The notes: generated by a model from the sequence alone, not told the origin. A DNA stretch of 64,000 nucleotides from Paenibacillus catalpae (GCF_900112695.1 NZ_FOMT01000003.1:1-64000), one strand, 5' to 3'. Shown: positions 24,352 through 33,574, counted from the first letter of the stretch. Program-made: numbers and translations.

Positions 24352-25983
24352 ATGCTGCGTACTTTAATCGTAGATGATGAATTCGAGATTCGCGAAGGTT
24401 TACGTAACCGCTTTCCTTGGGAAACGTTTGGCATTGGGGAGGTACTGGTTGCCGATGACGGGGATACAGCGCTAATGCTGGCGCAGGATGTGCGACCGGA
24501 TCTGATTGTAACGGATATTAAGATGAACCGGATGTCCGGGCTGGAATTTCTGAATGCCTTGCAGCCGATCAAGGATTATCATCCGGAAGCGGTTGTGGTA
24601 AGCGGTTATGATGATTTCGATCTCGTAAAGCAGGCAATGAAGACCGGAGCCCTCGATTATATTCTTAAACCAATTAACATCAATGAACTGGAGCAGATCG
24701 TCCGTAAAGCAGTTGAAAATATTCAGCGGAAACGTCTGGAGCAGCATAATGAGCAGCAGTTGATCAATCAGGTGAAATTCGCCATTCCGAAAATGCGCGA
24801 AGAGCTCCTGCGCGAAATGGTTGAGCAGGAGCATGATCCCTATAAAGAGACAAGACGGCGCCATCGGCTTACGACTTTAAATATGGAATGGATAACAACC
24901 GATTATATGACGGTGATGGTCATCGAAGCGGATGATCTGAAAGCGATCGAGAACCGCCGTGCGCAGGAAAAGGACCTGATCTTGTTCGGGATTGGCAATG
25001 TTGTCAATCAGACGCTGGAGGAGGATTATCCTTATCCGTATGCGATTTGCACGGACAGCTCCGGCAGATGGGTGGTGCTGCTTAGCTGCATGAGATCGGA
25101 ACAATCCGAGCTGACGAGCGGGATAGCGCATCTGTGTATTAAGCGGATTAATGATTTTGTGAAAGTGAAGGCCAGTGTCGGGCTGCGGACGAACCCTTGT
25201 ACCTTCGAGCACTTGCACGAAATGTATGCGGAAGCCGTTAGCGTTCTTGAGCAAAAGGCCGTGTACGGCGGCAACCGGGTATTTACGCTGCAGGGCAGTT
25301 ATGAAGAGGGCGAGCATGCCGATCTGAAGCTGGCCGTGCCCGAAGAGGTGTTGGATCTGGTCAAATTCGGATCGGATGTGGATATTTCGGCTGCGATGGA
25401 CCGGTTTGAACGAATGGTTCAAGCTTGGCAGCTTACCCAGCTGCGGGATATTCAGCAAAACATCTTCGAGTGGCTGTTTGAGATCTTTAAGAAAGCAGCG
25501 GCAGCCGGCATTCCCAATAAAAAATGGGGGAGCAACCCGATTGCGCTTTGGGAGCAGCTGGAGCAATATGATACGCTGCAATCGCTTAGGGAGCAGGCGG
25601 AAAGATGCCTGAAGGAAATGGCAGCCGATTTCCGCCGTCTCACCGCACCCCCAAGCCAGATCATCTGCGAAGCGGAGAAAATTCTGCAGCGGGACTATGC
25701 GGACAGCTTAACGCTGCAAAGCGTGGCAAGCGCCGTTCATGTTACGCCTGTTTGGCTCAGCAAGCTGTTCAAGAAAGAGAAACGGCAGACGTTTCTTGAA
25801 TATTTGACCGATATTCGGATCGAGAAAGCGAAGGAGATGCTTGGCGATATCCAGTACAAGGTGTACCAGATCTCCTATCAGGTCGGTTACAAAGACCCTG
25901 TCCATTTCTCAAAGCTGTTCAAGAAGCAGGTCGGCTGCACGCCAAAAGAATACCGCAGACAGCGGGGCATTATAGACGAGTAA
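24352..25983 (+). CDS. YesN/AraC-type response regulator
   Basis: A 543-residue regulator. The receiver domain (LRTLIVDDEFEIREG; phospho-acceptor Asp55 in LIVTDIKMNRMSG) is followed by a long helical linker and a C-terminal AraC DNA-binding domain (about 440-543, FKKQVGCTPKEYRRQRG). Such regulators pair with YesM kinases and activate sugar-transport operons. The likely partner kinase is at 28925, separated by the minus-strand mannosidase gene. ATG 24352 is set by GGGGAAGG 7 nt upstream; in-frame upstream codons to 24256 lack a site. Confidence 0.9.
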   Translation: MLRTLIVDDEFEIREGLRNRFPWETFGIGEVLVADDGDTALMLAQDVRPDLIVTDIKMNRMSGLEFLNALQPIKDYHPEAVVVSGYDDFDLVKQAMKTGALDYILKPININELEQIVRKAVENIQRKRLEQHNEQQLINQVKFAIPKMREELLREMVEQEHDPYKETRRRHRLTTLNMEWITTDYMTVMVIEADDLKAIENRRAQEKDLILFGIGNVVNQTLEEDYPYPYAICTDSSGRWVVLLSCMRSEQSELTSGIAHLCIKRINDFVKVKASVGLRTNPCTFEHLHEMYAEAVSVLEQKAVYGGNRVFTLQGSYEEGEHADLKLAVPEEVLDLVKFGSDVDISAAMDRFERMVQAWQLTQLRDIQQNIFEWLFEIFKKAAAAGIPNKKWGSNPIALWEQLEQYDTLQSLREQAERCLKEMAADFRRLTAPPSQIICEAEKILQRDYADSLTLQSVASAVHVTPVWLSKLFKKEKRQTFLEYLTDIRIEKAKEMLGDIQYKVYQISYQVGYKDPVHFSKLFKKQVGCTPKEYRRQRGIIDE

Positions 25984-25988
25984 AGCAT

Positions 25989-26036
25989 AAAGGCAGTATC
26001 CAAGGTGAATAACGCTTTCCCTTTGGAACTGCCTTT
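25989..26036. terminator. Terminator between the regulator and mannosidase genes
   Basis: AAAGGCAGT pairs with ACTGCCTTT, with inner CCAAGG/CCTTTGG pairing. It lies between convergent genes and could act on both. Confidence 0.7.
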
Positions 26037-26055
26037 TGCCGTATCTATATAAGGA

Positions 26056-28785
26056 TTAAGATGTAATGCCGACTGTTATGATTTTGTAGCCTTCCACTGG
26101 AATGCGGCTGTCTGCAGCCTCGCTGTTGACATCCTCCATTATGTTGCTGATGTAGGATCCGGAAGGCGCCGGTTTCGCCTGAACGATAAGGCTTGTTGGT
26201 TCACTCGACAGATTGTACCAGCGGGCCATCAGGTCACCGCGGTCCTCGTTGATCTTCAGACTGGAGAAGGCAAGGCCGTCCCCGTTCCAGGCGAGGAATT
26301 TTTCCGTCAGCGGAAGCTCTCCTTGCTGCAAACGGACGCCAGCTGCGGTAAGCGGAACCGGGAACCGGTAAGCTTCACGGTAAGCGTCAAACCGCTCGCT
26401 CTCTCCGCCGTAAGGGATGACCATCCACTCCGCGACATTGGCGCCGAGGCACTGCGCATCCGGAGTATGGAAAACTCCCCAGTCACCAAGCTCGCCAACG
26501 GAACGGAGCAGCGTCAAGGCGATTGTATTGCGCCCGTCTTGCAAGACTTCGTATTCGTTAAGACCTTTGCCGGCAGCAGTCAAACCTCTCTCGCGATCAT
26601 GAACGTCGATGAAGGTCTGCAAATGCTGACAGTTGCTTGGGTTCTCCCACACTGCAGACGGTACAGTCCGGCGCTCGGCAACCTCGAAGATCGAATCGGC
26701 AAAATGAGTGGACCCTTCCGCATCGGAAGGCAGCAATACCCGTACCCGGTGATCCTTGGATTGATTGTCGATCTTTGCATGGACACGCACGCCTTTACCG
26801 TCTCGCTCCAGGCTCAGCCTTGTGATGATAACAAGCGGAGCAAGCTCGCTAGAGCGTCCAGCCTTCCGGCTGCGGAATTCAACCATGGTGTCAACCTCTT
26901 CGGCTAACCGTTCGTCGGCACTCGCCGGAATGGCGAAGGAATGGGTGATCTCGATTGCCGCTTTGTACGGCGTGTCTTCAACGACACGAATGGCGGCTTT
27001 CAGGCCTTTGGTAGTAATGGCTTTATCGCCAACGGGCTGTTTGAAAATATATTCATTGCCGATATCGCCTGCATCTTCATAGATGCCAAGCCCGCTGAAG
27101 GTTTGACCGCTAGCTTTATGATAGACGGAATAACTTCCGTCATCCTCTACCGTCAGCTTCAGATGGAGGTTCTCGATTGTACGGCCTCCGCTCAGAAGAG
27201 ACTTCTCTTCTCCTGCACCAAGCCCTTCAGCGTCGCCAAGGCTTGGAATCCAGGCGAAGGTCTGATAGCCAATTTGAGGCAGGTTAGCTGCCTCAAAGGT
27301 TAACCGCAATGCACGTGCCATATAAGGCTGGCGGAATTTATCGTTAGGCAGCTCGTAACCGAAACGTACGCCCAAATCTTCTACGGTATGCGGAATGGCT
27401 TTGCCCTTAGCATGAATGAGGTAGCCTTCTGCATGGGTACGTGCCTTAACGTCGGCAGCTATGGCAACCGGATCCTCGCTTTGGTCGAAGAAGCGGTGGG
27501 AGAATTCAAGCTCAACGGTCACAACAGACGAGCCTTCGTAGCCGCTTGTATTAAAGACAACAAGCGGAACAGCCTCATCACTGTACGCAGCGAAGGAGGA
27601 AGTATTGATTTTGGAACTGATAAAATTGACGCTGTCTTCGGTCAGACGTTTGCCAACCTCCATACTTTTGGCGAAACGCGTCTTCATCTCGTCGTAAACT
27701 TCATCCACGCTGCAGCCGCAAATGCTGTCATGCGGGTGATTCTGCATCAGCGTCTTCCAGGCGTATTGCATCAGTCCATGCGGATAAGGCTTGCCGAGGC
27801 TATGCGCAGCAGCGGCAAGCGGTTCCGCTACCTTTTCCAGCAGCGTCTGATTCTGCTGATTCAGCTGTTTAATATAGACGCGGGCCGAAGCGGTGTTGAC
27901 GAGAGAATACCAGCCGTCGGTCTGCTGGCCGCGCAGCTCGCCGCGAGTAACGCTCAGGCTTTCCGGCCGCTCGGCCTCGACAGCCTTTACATAATCATCG
28001 AAGTTCGAATGAACAAACTCATAATCCGGGAACAGCCTTCTTGCCACTTGCAGCGCTTCGGACAGGTTTGTCTGCACCGGCTGGTGGTCGCAGCCGTTCA
28101 TAAGAAGCAGATGCCGGGTGGAAGCGAATTGCTCGGCTCGAGCCAGGCGATGCTCCCAGTAAGGCTTCGCTTTTACCGGATCAACCGGAATTTCCATCCC
28201 GTTGTTGTACCAGTTGGCAAACAGGATGCCAAGCACGCTGGAGCCGTCCGGGGATTGCCAGATAAGCTCGGAGAACGGGGATTCCAGTCCCGAATCATCC
28301 ACCCGGTTATTGAAGCCGGTTGCCTTGACCCCTCGTCCGAAGACGGCCGTATCAATGCCGGCCTGCTTCAGAAGCTGCGCGGCCTGTCCCATATTGCCGA
28401 AGGAGTCGGGGAAATAGCCAAGCTTCGAGATTGGACCAAACTTCGCCGCATCGCGGTGGCCGATCTGCAGGTTGCGGACATTGGCCTCACTGCTTGTCAG
28501 AAATTCATCCTGCAGAATATACCAAGGACCAAGAGAGAGCTTGCCTTCATCGCATAGCTTCTGGATCTGCTCTCTTTTCTCCGGATATACCTGCAAATAA
28601 TCTTCAAGGACAATGGTTTGCCCATCGAGGTAAAAGCTGCGGAATTCCGGGTCGGCTTCAAACGTCCGAAGCAGCGTATCCATCGTTTCGACGAGCTTTA
28701 CGTGATGGGCTTCATATGGCATATACCATTCCCGGTCCCAGTGAGTATGAGAGATAACATGTACGAAACGCTTGGAAGATGCCAT
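26056..28785 (-). CDS. Alpha-mannosidase, glycoside hydrolase family 38
   Basis: A 909-residue enzyme without a signal peptide, so probably cytosolic. The N-terminal catalytic domain has SHTHWDREWYMPYE (zinc ligands His13, His15 region and Asp17) and GYFPDSFGNMGQ, where Asp127 is the predicted nucleophile. The three C-terminal beta domains follow. It most resembles MngB/YbgG-type mannosidases that act on small mannosides or mannosyl-glycerate. It sits between a response regulator and its kinase, which links it to this mannose-glycan regulon. Confidence 0.92.
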   Translation of the reverse strand: MASSKRFVHVISHTHWDREWYMPYEAHHVKLVETMDTLLRTFEADPEFRSFYLDGQTIVLEDYLQVYPEKREQIQKLCDEGKLSLGPWYILQDEFLTSSEANVRNLQIGHRDAAKFGPISKLGYFPDSFGNMGQAAQLLKQAGIDTAVFGRGVKATGFNNRVDDSGLESPFSELIWQSPDGSSVLGILFANWYNNGMEIPVDPVKAKPYWEHRLARAEQFASTRHLLLMNGCDHQPVQTNLSEALQVARRLFPDYEFVHSNFDDYVKAVEAERPESLSVTRGELRGQQTDGWYSLVNTASARVYIKQLNQQNQTLLEKVAEPLAAAAHSLGKPYPHGLMQYAWKTLMQNHPHDSICGCSVDEVYDEMKTRFAKSMEVGKRLTEDSVNFISSKINTSSFAAYSDEAVPLVVFNTSGYEGSSVVTVELEFSHRFFDQSEDPVAIAADVKARTHAEGYLIHAKGKAIPHTVEDLGVRFGYELPNDKFRQPYMARALRLTFEAANLPQIGYQTFAWIPSLGDAEGLGAGEEKSLLSGGRTIENLHLKLTVEDDGSYSVYHKASGQTFSGLGIYEDAGDIGNEYIFKQPVGDKAITTKGLKAAIRVVEDTPYKAAIEITHSFAIPASADERLAEEVDTMVEFRSRKAGRSSELAPLVIITRLSLERDGKGVRVHAKIDNQSKDHRVRVLLPSDAEGSTHFADSIFEVAERRTVPSAVWENPSNCQHLQTFIDVHDRERGLTAAGKGLNEYEVLQDGRNTIALTLLRSVGELGDWGVFHTPDAQCLGANVAEWMVIPYGGESERFDAYREAYRFPVPLTAAGVRLQQGELPLTEKFLAWNGDGLAFSSLKINEDRGDLMARWYNLSSEPTSLIVQAKPAPSGSYISNIMEDVNSEAADSRIPVEGYKIITVGITS

Positions 28786-28829
28786 GGTGGTTCCTCATTT
28801 CAATAGTAGGTTTGTCATTACGCAACTAG

Positions 28830-28855
28830 TGTAAAGAATAGGGCATTCCTTTACA
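28830..28855. promoter_or_regulatory. Dyad in the divergent mannosidase/kinase control region
   Basis: TGTAAAG (28830-28836) and CTTTACA (28849-28855) form an inverted repeat, with further partial symmetry inside, 45 nt upstream of the mannosidase ATG. It is a candidate binding site for the YesN-type regulator or a repressor. Confidence 0.45.
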
Positions 28856-28924
28856 ATGAGGCATAAGCAAACTTTAATGTTCATTTTTAACGCTTTTTCT
28901 TTGCATGAAAGGCAGGTTAACCGA

Positions 28925-30733
28925 GTGAGAAAAATTTCGTTCCGGCTCGCATCATCCTTCCGCAATCGTATGATTTTTATCTTCTTGCTGACGATTATCG
29001 TCCCATTCCTGCTGTTCGCTTACTATTCTCATATCAAATCGATTGAAGGGATATCCGAGACGAATACAAAGATGACAATGAGTTATCTTCAGCAGGCCAA
29101 AAAGAACTTCGAAATCTATTTAAATAATTTGAATGAACAGGTGAATGAGGTTATCGGCAATAAAAGCGTCCAGGAGCTGCTGTATAAGGAACCGATAGAC
29201 GAGCAGGACGAGGAATCGTTTGCGGTTAATATGCTGACGGCTCTCTATCATGCGACGCCTGTGATAGACGCGTTCCGGGTGAAGGTGTATCCGATTAATC
29301 CTACGAAGTACCCTTCGTATATGAGATCCATAGATGAATCGGTGCGGATTGGCGATCAATATTGGTTCCAGCGGTCGAAGGCAACGGTTGAGCCGACCTG
29401 GTACTTAACGATGCCGAAGCAGGGGAAATATGCCAAGCCGCTTCTTACTTATGTGAAGAGGTTCTCCGGAATGTATGATTCCAAGCAGCGGGGACTAATC
29501 GTCACGGATCTGTCCGATGATTTCCTGGAGCGCTACTTCTCCCCGTCCGATCAGCTGAAGGATCAGAAGCTTCTGCTTGTCAACGATAAAGGGATCGTTC
29601 ATTATGATTCGGCGGTGAATGAATGGACCGGGCAGCCGTTCCCTTCGGAATCTTTTGTCGGCTATATGAAAAAAAGCGACGCCGGCTCGAAGTCGATAAC
29701 AATCGGCGGACACACCTACCTGGCGACATACGTGACGATGGCTAACCATCCGTGGACGATCATCAGTTTGACCCCGCTCAAAGAGCTGACCGGTGCGATG
29801 GATGAAATTAACCGGGTACTGATTATTTTTCTGGTCGTCTATTTGCTGTGCTGCATCAGCGTGGTTATCTATTTGACGGTTACGTACACGCAGCCGATTG
29901 CCCATCTCGTTCGTCTGATGCGCAAGCTGGAATCGGATAATCTCCATTTTTTATCGCCATGGTCATCCCGTAAGGATGAGGTCGGCTGGCTGTACCGGAG
30001 TGTCGGCAGCATGGTTCACCGCATTGACGGATTAATTAAAGAGGCTTCGCGTTCGGAGCGTAATAAGAAGGCACTGGAATTCCAGGTGCTGAGCCACCAG
30101 ATTAATCCGCATTTTCTATATAACACGCTGGAGTCGATCCGGTGGAAGGCGGAAAATCACGGCAGAAGCGATATAAGCGAGATGGTCTCCGCGCTTGGCA
30201 ATCTGCTCCGTTTAAGTCTCAATCAAGGGAAAGAGATTACGACATTGAAGCGGGAATTCGATCAAGTGAAAGCTTATGTGGCTATTGAGCAGGCTAGGAT
30301 GGGCAAGACGGTAAGGATTCTGTACTCGGGGGATGAGGAGACACTTGATCTGCCGTTCCTGCGTCTCTTGCTGCAGCCGCTGGTAGAGAATGCGATCCAG
30401 CACAGCGTAAGGGATAACTTTGATAGAGGAAAAATTATGATTGCCGCAAGGCAAGAAGAGGATGATATTGTCATTGATATCGCCGATAACGGGAAGGGCA
30501 TTCCGCAGCATGTACTCGACCAGCTCGAACAGGCGGAGGAGCCGGCAGGCAGCAAGTTCTCGCCATCGCGCAGAGGAGTAGGGCTGCGAAATGTGAATGA
30601 ACGGCTGAAGCTGTATTTTGGCGAGGCGTATAAGCTGAAGATTGTAACAGGACCGGATACCGGAACGAAAATCACGTTAAGGCATCCGGTGTTAAAGGAA
30701 GGCCAGGAGCTGGATTCAACCTTGAATGAGTGA
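28925..30733 (+). CDS. YesM-type sensor histidine kinase
   Basis: A 602-residue kinase: N-terminal membrane helix (about 16-36), a large extracellular dCache-like sensor, a second helix near 300, then HAMP, a His_kinase domain (LSHQINPHFLYNTLES, phospho-acceptor in the HQINPHFL pattern) and HATPase_c (DNGKGIPQ, RRGVGLRNVNERL). It should sense an extracellular sugar-bound lipoprotein and phosphorylate the regulator at 24352. GTG 28925 is preferred for its GGCAGG 8 nt upstream; ATG 28856 would add 23 residues without a site and would run through the dyad. Confidence 0.88.
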   Translation: MRKISFRLASSFRNRMIFIFLLTIIVPFLLFAYYSHIKSIEGISETNTKMTMSYLQQAKKNFEIYLNNLNEQVNEVIGNKSVQELLYKEPIDEQDEESFAVNMLTALYHATPVIDAFRVKVYPINPTKYPSYMRSIDESVRIGDQYWFQRSKATVEPTWYLTMPKQGKYAKPLLTYVKRFSGMYDSKQRGLIVTDLSDDFLERYFSPSDQLKDQKLLLVNDKGIVHYDSAVNEWTGQPFPSESFVGYMKKSDAGSKSITIGGHTYLATYVTMANHPWTIISLTPLKELTGAMDEINRVLIIFLVVYLLCCISVVIYLTVTYTQPIAHLVRLMRKLESDNLHFLSPWSSRKDEVGWLYRSVGSMVHRIDGLIKEASRSERNKKALEFQVLSHQINPHFLYNTLESIRWKAENHGRSDISEMVSALGNLLRLSLNQGKEITTLKREFDQVKAYVAIEQARMGKTVRILYSGDEETLDLPFLRLLLQPLVENAIQHSVRDNFDRGKIMIAARQEEDDIVIDIADNGKGIPQHVLDQLEQAEEPAGSKFSPSRRGVGLRNVNERLKLYFGEAYKLKIVTGPDTGTKITLRHPVLKEGQELDSTLNE

Positions 30734-30735
30734 GG

Positions 30736-30838
30736 ATGCTTTCGAAGTAAGAATTGCGTCGCAATTCTAAGCCTATGCTTTCGAAGTAAGAATTGCTTCG
30801 CAATTCTATGCGTATTCTTACGAAGTAAGAATTGCAAC
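30736..30838 (+). repeat. Tandem 39-bp hairpin repeats
   Basis: Two full units (30736-30774, 30775-30813) start ATGCTTTCGAAGTAAGAATT and differ at only a few positions; each holds the inverted repeat AGAATTGC/GCAATTCT around a 3-nt loop. A third, altered unit begins at 30814 and its hairpin arms are separated by about 33 nt. The block lies directly between the kinase stop and the binding-protein gene. Confidence 0.85.
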
Positions 30839-30880
30839 ATCATGGCCCATACAGGCCATAAAAAAGTAGCAATTCTTTTT
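30814..30880 (+). promoter_or_regulatory. Candidate attenuator upstream of the sugar-binding lipoprotein
   Basis: AGAATTGC (30828-30835) can pair with GCAATTCT (30869-30876), which is followed by T residues to 30880 and then directly by AGGAGG. The intervening sequence forms its own hairpin, ATGGCC/GGCCAT (30842-30859). Alternatively ATTCTTAC (30814-30821) pairs with GTAAGAAT (30825-30832), overlapping the first arm and excluding it. Two mutually exclusive folds before a ribosome site suggest attenuation, or a terminator shielding the gene. Confidence 0.45.
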
Positions 30881-30894
30881 AGGAGGAGTATCAA

Positions 30895-32220
30895 TTGAAA
30901 AACAAACATTATGTTGTTGGAAGTTTACTCCTGACGATTATACTGGTTCTTGCCGCATGTTCCGGTTATATCCCTGCAACGTCCGGTAAGTCACCGGAGC
31001 CGGCCCCTGTTACGTTAAGGCTGCTGACTTGGGCGGACGACCGTTATCAGCAGCTGTACGACATGTTTAACGAGAAGTATCCCTGGATTACAATTGAACC
31101 GGTCAAGGTGCAGGCGAACGATAAAGATATTATGGCGAAAATCAAAGAGCTGGAGAAGGCCGGTACTCCTGCGGATCTGACGTGGATCGACGGGGATCTG
31201 CTGGCGTATGAGCAGCAAGGGCTTCTTGCCAATTTGAAGCCTTATATGGAGAAGGACGAGTCCTTTCAGGATAAAGTACTTCCGGATGGCTATTTCGATA
31301 CGATGAATTTTCGGGGGCGGAGATTGGCTGTTCCGTTCGTGGACGTACCGATGTGGATTGTCGTGAATAAAGATCTGCTGGCGAGGCATGGGGTTAAGAT
31401 GCCGCCGAATACGTGGACCTTTGATGATTTCCGGACTATCGCGAAGCGGGTCACGGATCCGAAAGAAGGCGATTACGGCCTTACGACCAGTAATGAATTT
31501 GTCATGCGCCTGCTGCCGCTCAAAGCAGCTGCTGACGGACATGCGCAGAATCTGGCTTATTTGAATGAAAACATGACCCAGAGCCTGCTCGGAACGCCTG
31601 CTGTTCTGGACGATGTAGAGTGGCTGACCGAATTTGTGACGGAGGATGGCTCCATGCTCTCGTGGTCCAAGGCCAAGGAGCAGCATGATGTCGCTCGCAA
31701 TTTCCTGAACGGCAAGACGGCCTTCGAGGTCGGAGGAGACTGGCTGCTGCCCCGGCTGAACCGGGAGGCGATGTTCAACTGGGATATCCTTCCTTTCCCT
31801 CGAGGGAAGCAGAACCAGTACTCCTTGCATATTTACGGACCGCTCGCTCTGCTCAGCGGCTCGCAGCATAAGGAAGAAGCGTACAAATGGATCAGCTTTC
31901 AATTTGAGCTGGAGGCGCAGAAGTGGAAGATCGACGAAGGTGCCAACGCATCCGTAATTGATCCGGAGCTGACCGATTATATCGATAAAACGCCGATCTG
32001 GCAGGGCCGTAACATCGAAGCGGTCAAAATGACCAAAGACAACGGCCTCGTCCTTCCTGGCGCGACGATCCCGGGCTTCTCCGAGTACAACTGGGTGAAT
32101 ATGATCAACGAGATCGTGTTCAACGGCTACGAAGCAAAGCACCTGATTCCGGAGACCAAAGCGTGGAACAAGAAGACGCTCCAGCTTCGCGAGCAGTGGA
32201 AGCAGCAAACCCTCAAATAA
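30895..32220 (+). CDS. Extracellular sugar-binding lipoprotein
   Basis: A 441-residue family 1 extracellular solute-binding protein. The signal peptide ends in lipobox VLAACSG (Cys22), and the mature part has the SBP_bac_1 fold (LRLLTWADDRYQQLYDMF, FEVGGDWLLP). It starts with TTG 30895 after AGGAGGAG. No permease genes follow; a terminator comes 6 nt after the stop. It could be a sensing partner for the adjacent YesM kinase, or serve a transporter encoded elsewhere. Confidence 0.9.
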   Translation: MKNKHYVVGSLLLTIILVLAACSGYIPATSGKSPEPAPVTLRLLTWADDRYQQLYDMFNEKYPWITIEPVKVQANDKDIMAKIKELEKAGTPADLTWIDGDLLAYEQQGLLANLKPYMEKDESFQDKVLPDGYFDTMNFRGRRLAVPFVDVPMWIVVNKDLLARHGVKMPPNTWTFDDFRTIAKRVTDPKEGDYGLTTSNEFVMRLLPLKAAADGHAQNLAYLNENMTQSLLGTPAVLDDVEWLTEFVTEDGSMLSWSKAKEQHDVARNFLNGKTAFEVGGDWLLPRLNREAMFNWDILPFPRGKQNQYSLHIYGPLALLSGSQHKEEAYKWISFQFELEAQKWKIDEGANASVIDPELTDYIDKTPIWQGRNIEAVKMTKDNGLVLPGATIPGFSEYNWVNMINEIVFNGYEAKHLIPETKAWNKKTLQLREQWKQQTLK

Positions 32221-32225
32221 CAAAT

Positions 32226-32252
32226 AAAGCCGTCCATTTTGGACGGCTTTTT
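32226..32252 (+). terminator. Terminator of the binding-protein gene
   Basis: AAAGCCGTCC pairs with GGACGGCTTT around ATTTT, followed by T residues. Confidence 0.92.
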
Positions 32253-32348
32253 CTTTGTTAATCGCGGAATTGGGATCGAAGCATAACTAACCGGCATCTG
32301 GAAAAGATAAGCAATGGAAAACACGTTCCGGAATAAGGAGGGGATGGT

Positions 32349-32651
32349 ATGCGCATCTTTCGCCAATTCAAAAAACACGATAAACAATTGAAAGCAAGAC
32401 GAAATGAAAAGGTGTTTGTACCGTTAGAAAATGATGCAGCTGCTCTGAACTCATCGCTGTCCAATACGCTTTCCATCCTTCGTTCAAGAATAGGCTTCAG
32501 CTCTGATTTCATCATTCGGGAGTTGGGAGACAAGATAGCGATAAGCTATATCGAAGGATTGGTTGACCAGAAGCAACTAAGTGAATTGATGGAAGCGCTC
32601 ATTACCGGAAATAATCAATTTTCCTCTTTTACACATAATCCTGCTTTTTGA
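32349..32651 (+). pseudogene. N-terminal fragment of a GerA-type germinant receptor subunit
   Basis: A 100-residue frame with a proper ribosome site (AAGGAGGG). It starts with a basic segment and then matches the N-terminal soluble domain of GerA/GerKA proteins: LSNTLSILRSRIGFSSDFII, followed by ISYIEGLVDQKQLSELMEAL. Full subunits are about 480-550 residues with a membrane domain; here a stop follows at 32649 and no membrane part is found downstream. It is a truncated gene, perhaps still translated. Confidence 0.75.
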
Positions 32652-32759
32652 GCGAATGGACGTATAAATGGCTGCTTTTTTTGTCGGCGCAGTGACTGGC
32701 TTGCAAAGAGTAACGGGTATCGGATTAAAAAAAGTGGGTTAACAATAGTGAAGAACAAC

Positions 32760-32787
32760 AAAACGGCAGCTGATCAGCTGCCGTTTT
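32760..32787. terminator. Terminator at the 3' end of sspH
   Basis: AAAACGGCAGCTG and CAGCTGCCGTTTT form a near-perfect palindrome, 11 nt beyond the minus-strand sspH stop. It may act in both directions. Confidence 0.85.
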
Positions 32788-32797
32788 GAAAGACGAT

Positions 32798-33007
32798 TCA
32801 CATAAACGGTGTATCAAACTCGTCGTTGAATTCTTCCGCCAGCACGTCGACGGGTACCGTCTGCTCCTCGTCCGGCCTGTCCAGTGGATGAATTCTTGCC
32901 GTACCGGCTCCCAAATTGACATGTTCGATAAACACAGGAACGCCAAAGTACGAGACGATTATCATATCCGGAGAGTCGGCGATCTCCTTCGCTCTGTACG
33001 CTTCCAC
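32798..33007 (-). CDS. sspH: Small acid-soluble spore protein, SspH type
   Basis: A 69-residue protein with RAKEIADSPDMIIVSYFGVP and GTARIHPLDRPDEEQ, the conserved blocks of H-type SASPs. These minor spore-core proteins are made in the forespore under sigma-F or sigma-G. The start is GTG 33007 with AGAGGTGAT a few nt upstream on the minus strand. It supports a spore-forming host. Confidence 0.9.
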   Translation of the reverse strand: MEAYRAKEIADSPDMIIVSYFGVPVFIEHVNLGAGTARIHPLDRPDEEQTVPVDVLAEEFNDEFDTPFM

Positions 33008-33124
33008 GATGTCATCACCTCTTGTAAAGTATTCACGGAGACCTTGTTGTTTATCCGCGTGCGCGGATGAGTGGGGATAACTTTAGAGAATACTATTTGT
33101 AAAATGAGCAGGTAAGGTGTAATT

Positions 33125-33568
33125 ATGATTTTTAATGTTAGCATTGGGTTTATCATTCCTTGGTTATGCTTTTTGATTGCACCACTCCCAAATAAAATAA
33201 AGTTAGTTCTTCGTGTTTTTCCTATTAGCGGGCTTATGGCATTTGTTCTCAATGACTTTTTTGTAAAACATGGCTTTTGGATTGTTAAGCCGATTGTAGA
33301 TGAGAATGAATCTTATTCGGCAATACCCTATAATCTAGGTTTGTATCCGGTGTGGGCAATATTCCTCATCTACTTTATTGAGAGGCGTTCTTGGTCGCCC
33401 GCTATATTAATTGGTATTTGGAGTATTGGGATTACATTTGCGGAGTACGTCCTTGTAGAGATAGGAAGGGTTCTCTATGATAATGGCTGGCATGTCCTTT
33501 GGACTTTCATTTCATATGTGGTGGCATTCACAATCGTAGTCCTGTACAGCAAATCAAATAGGAATTGA
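33125..33568 (+). CDS. CBO0543-like multi-pass membrane protein
   Basis: A 147-residue hydrophobic protein with about five membrane helices and the central motif FWIVKPIVDENESYSAIPYN followed by LGLYPVWAIFLIYFIE. This recalls the CBO0543 family of small Firmicutes membrane proteins with no known role. The region is noticeably A+T-rich compared with its neighbours. A terminator follows directly. Confidence 0.7.
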   Translation: MIFNVSIGFIIPWLCFLIAPLPNKIKLVLRVFPISGLMAFVLNDFFVKHGFWIVKPIVDENESYSAIPYNLGLYPVWAIFLIYFIERRSWSPAILIGIWSIGITFAEYVLVEIGRVLYDNGWHVLWTFISYVVAFTIVVLYSKSNRN

Positions 33569-33574
33569 ATCAGA

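Noticed and set aside
27388-28557. 389-codon plus-strand frame inside the GH38 gene
   Set aside because: Antisense shadow of a clearly recognisable alpha-mannosidase.
30736-30838. Possible CRISPR array
   Set aside because: The 39-bp units are directly adjacent without unique spacers and each is a hairpin; no cas genes are near.
31015-32223. 402-codon minus-strand frame
   Set aside because: Antisense shadow of the lipoprotein gene at 30895-32220.
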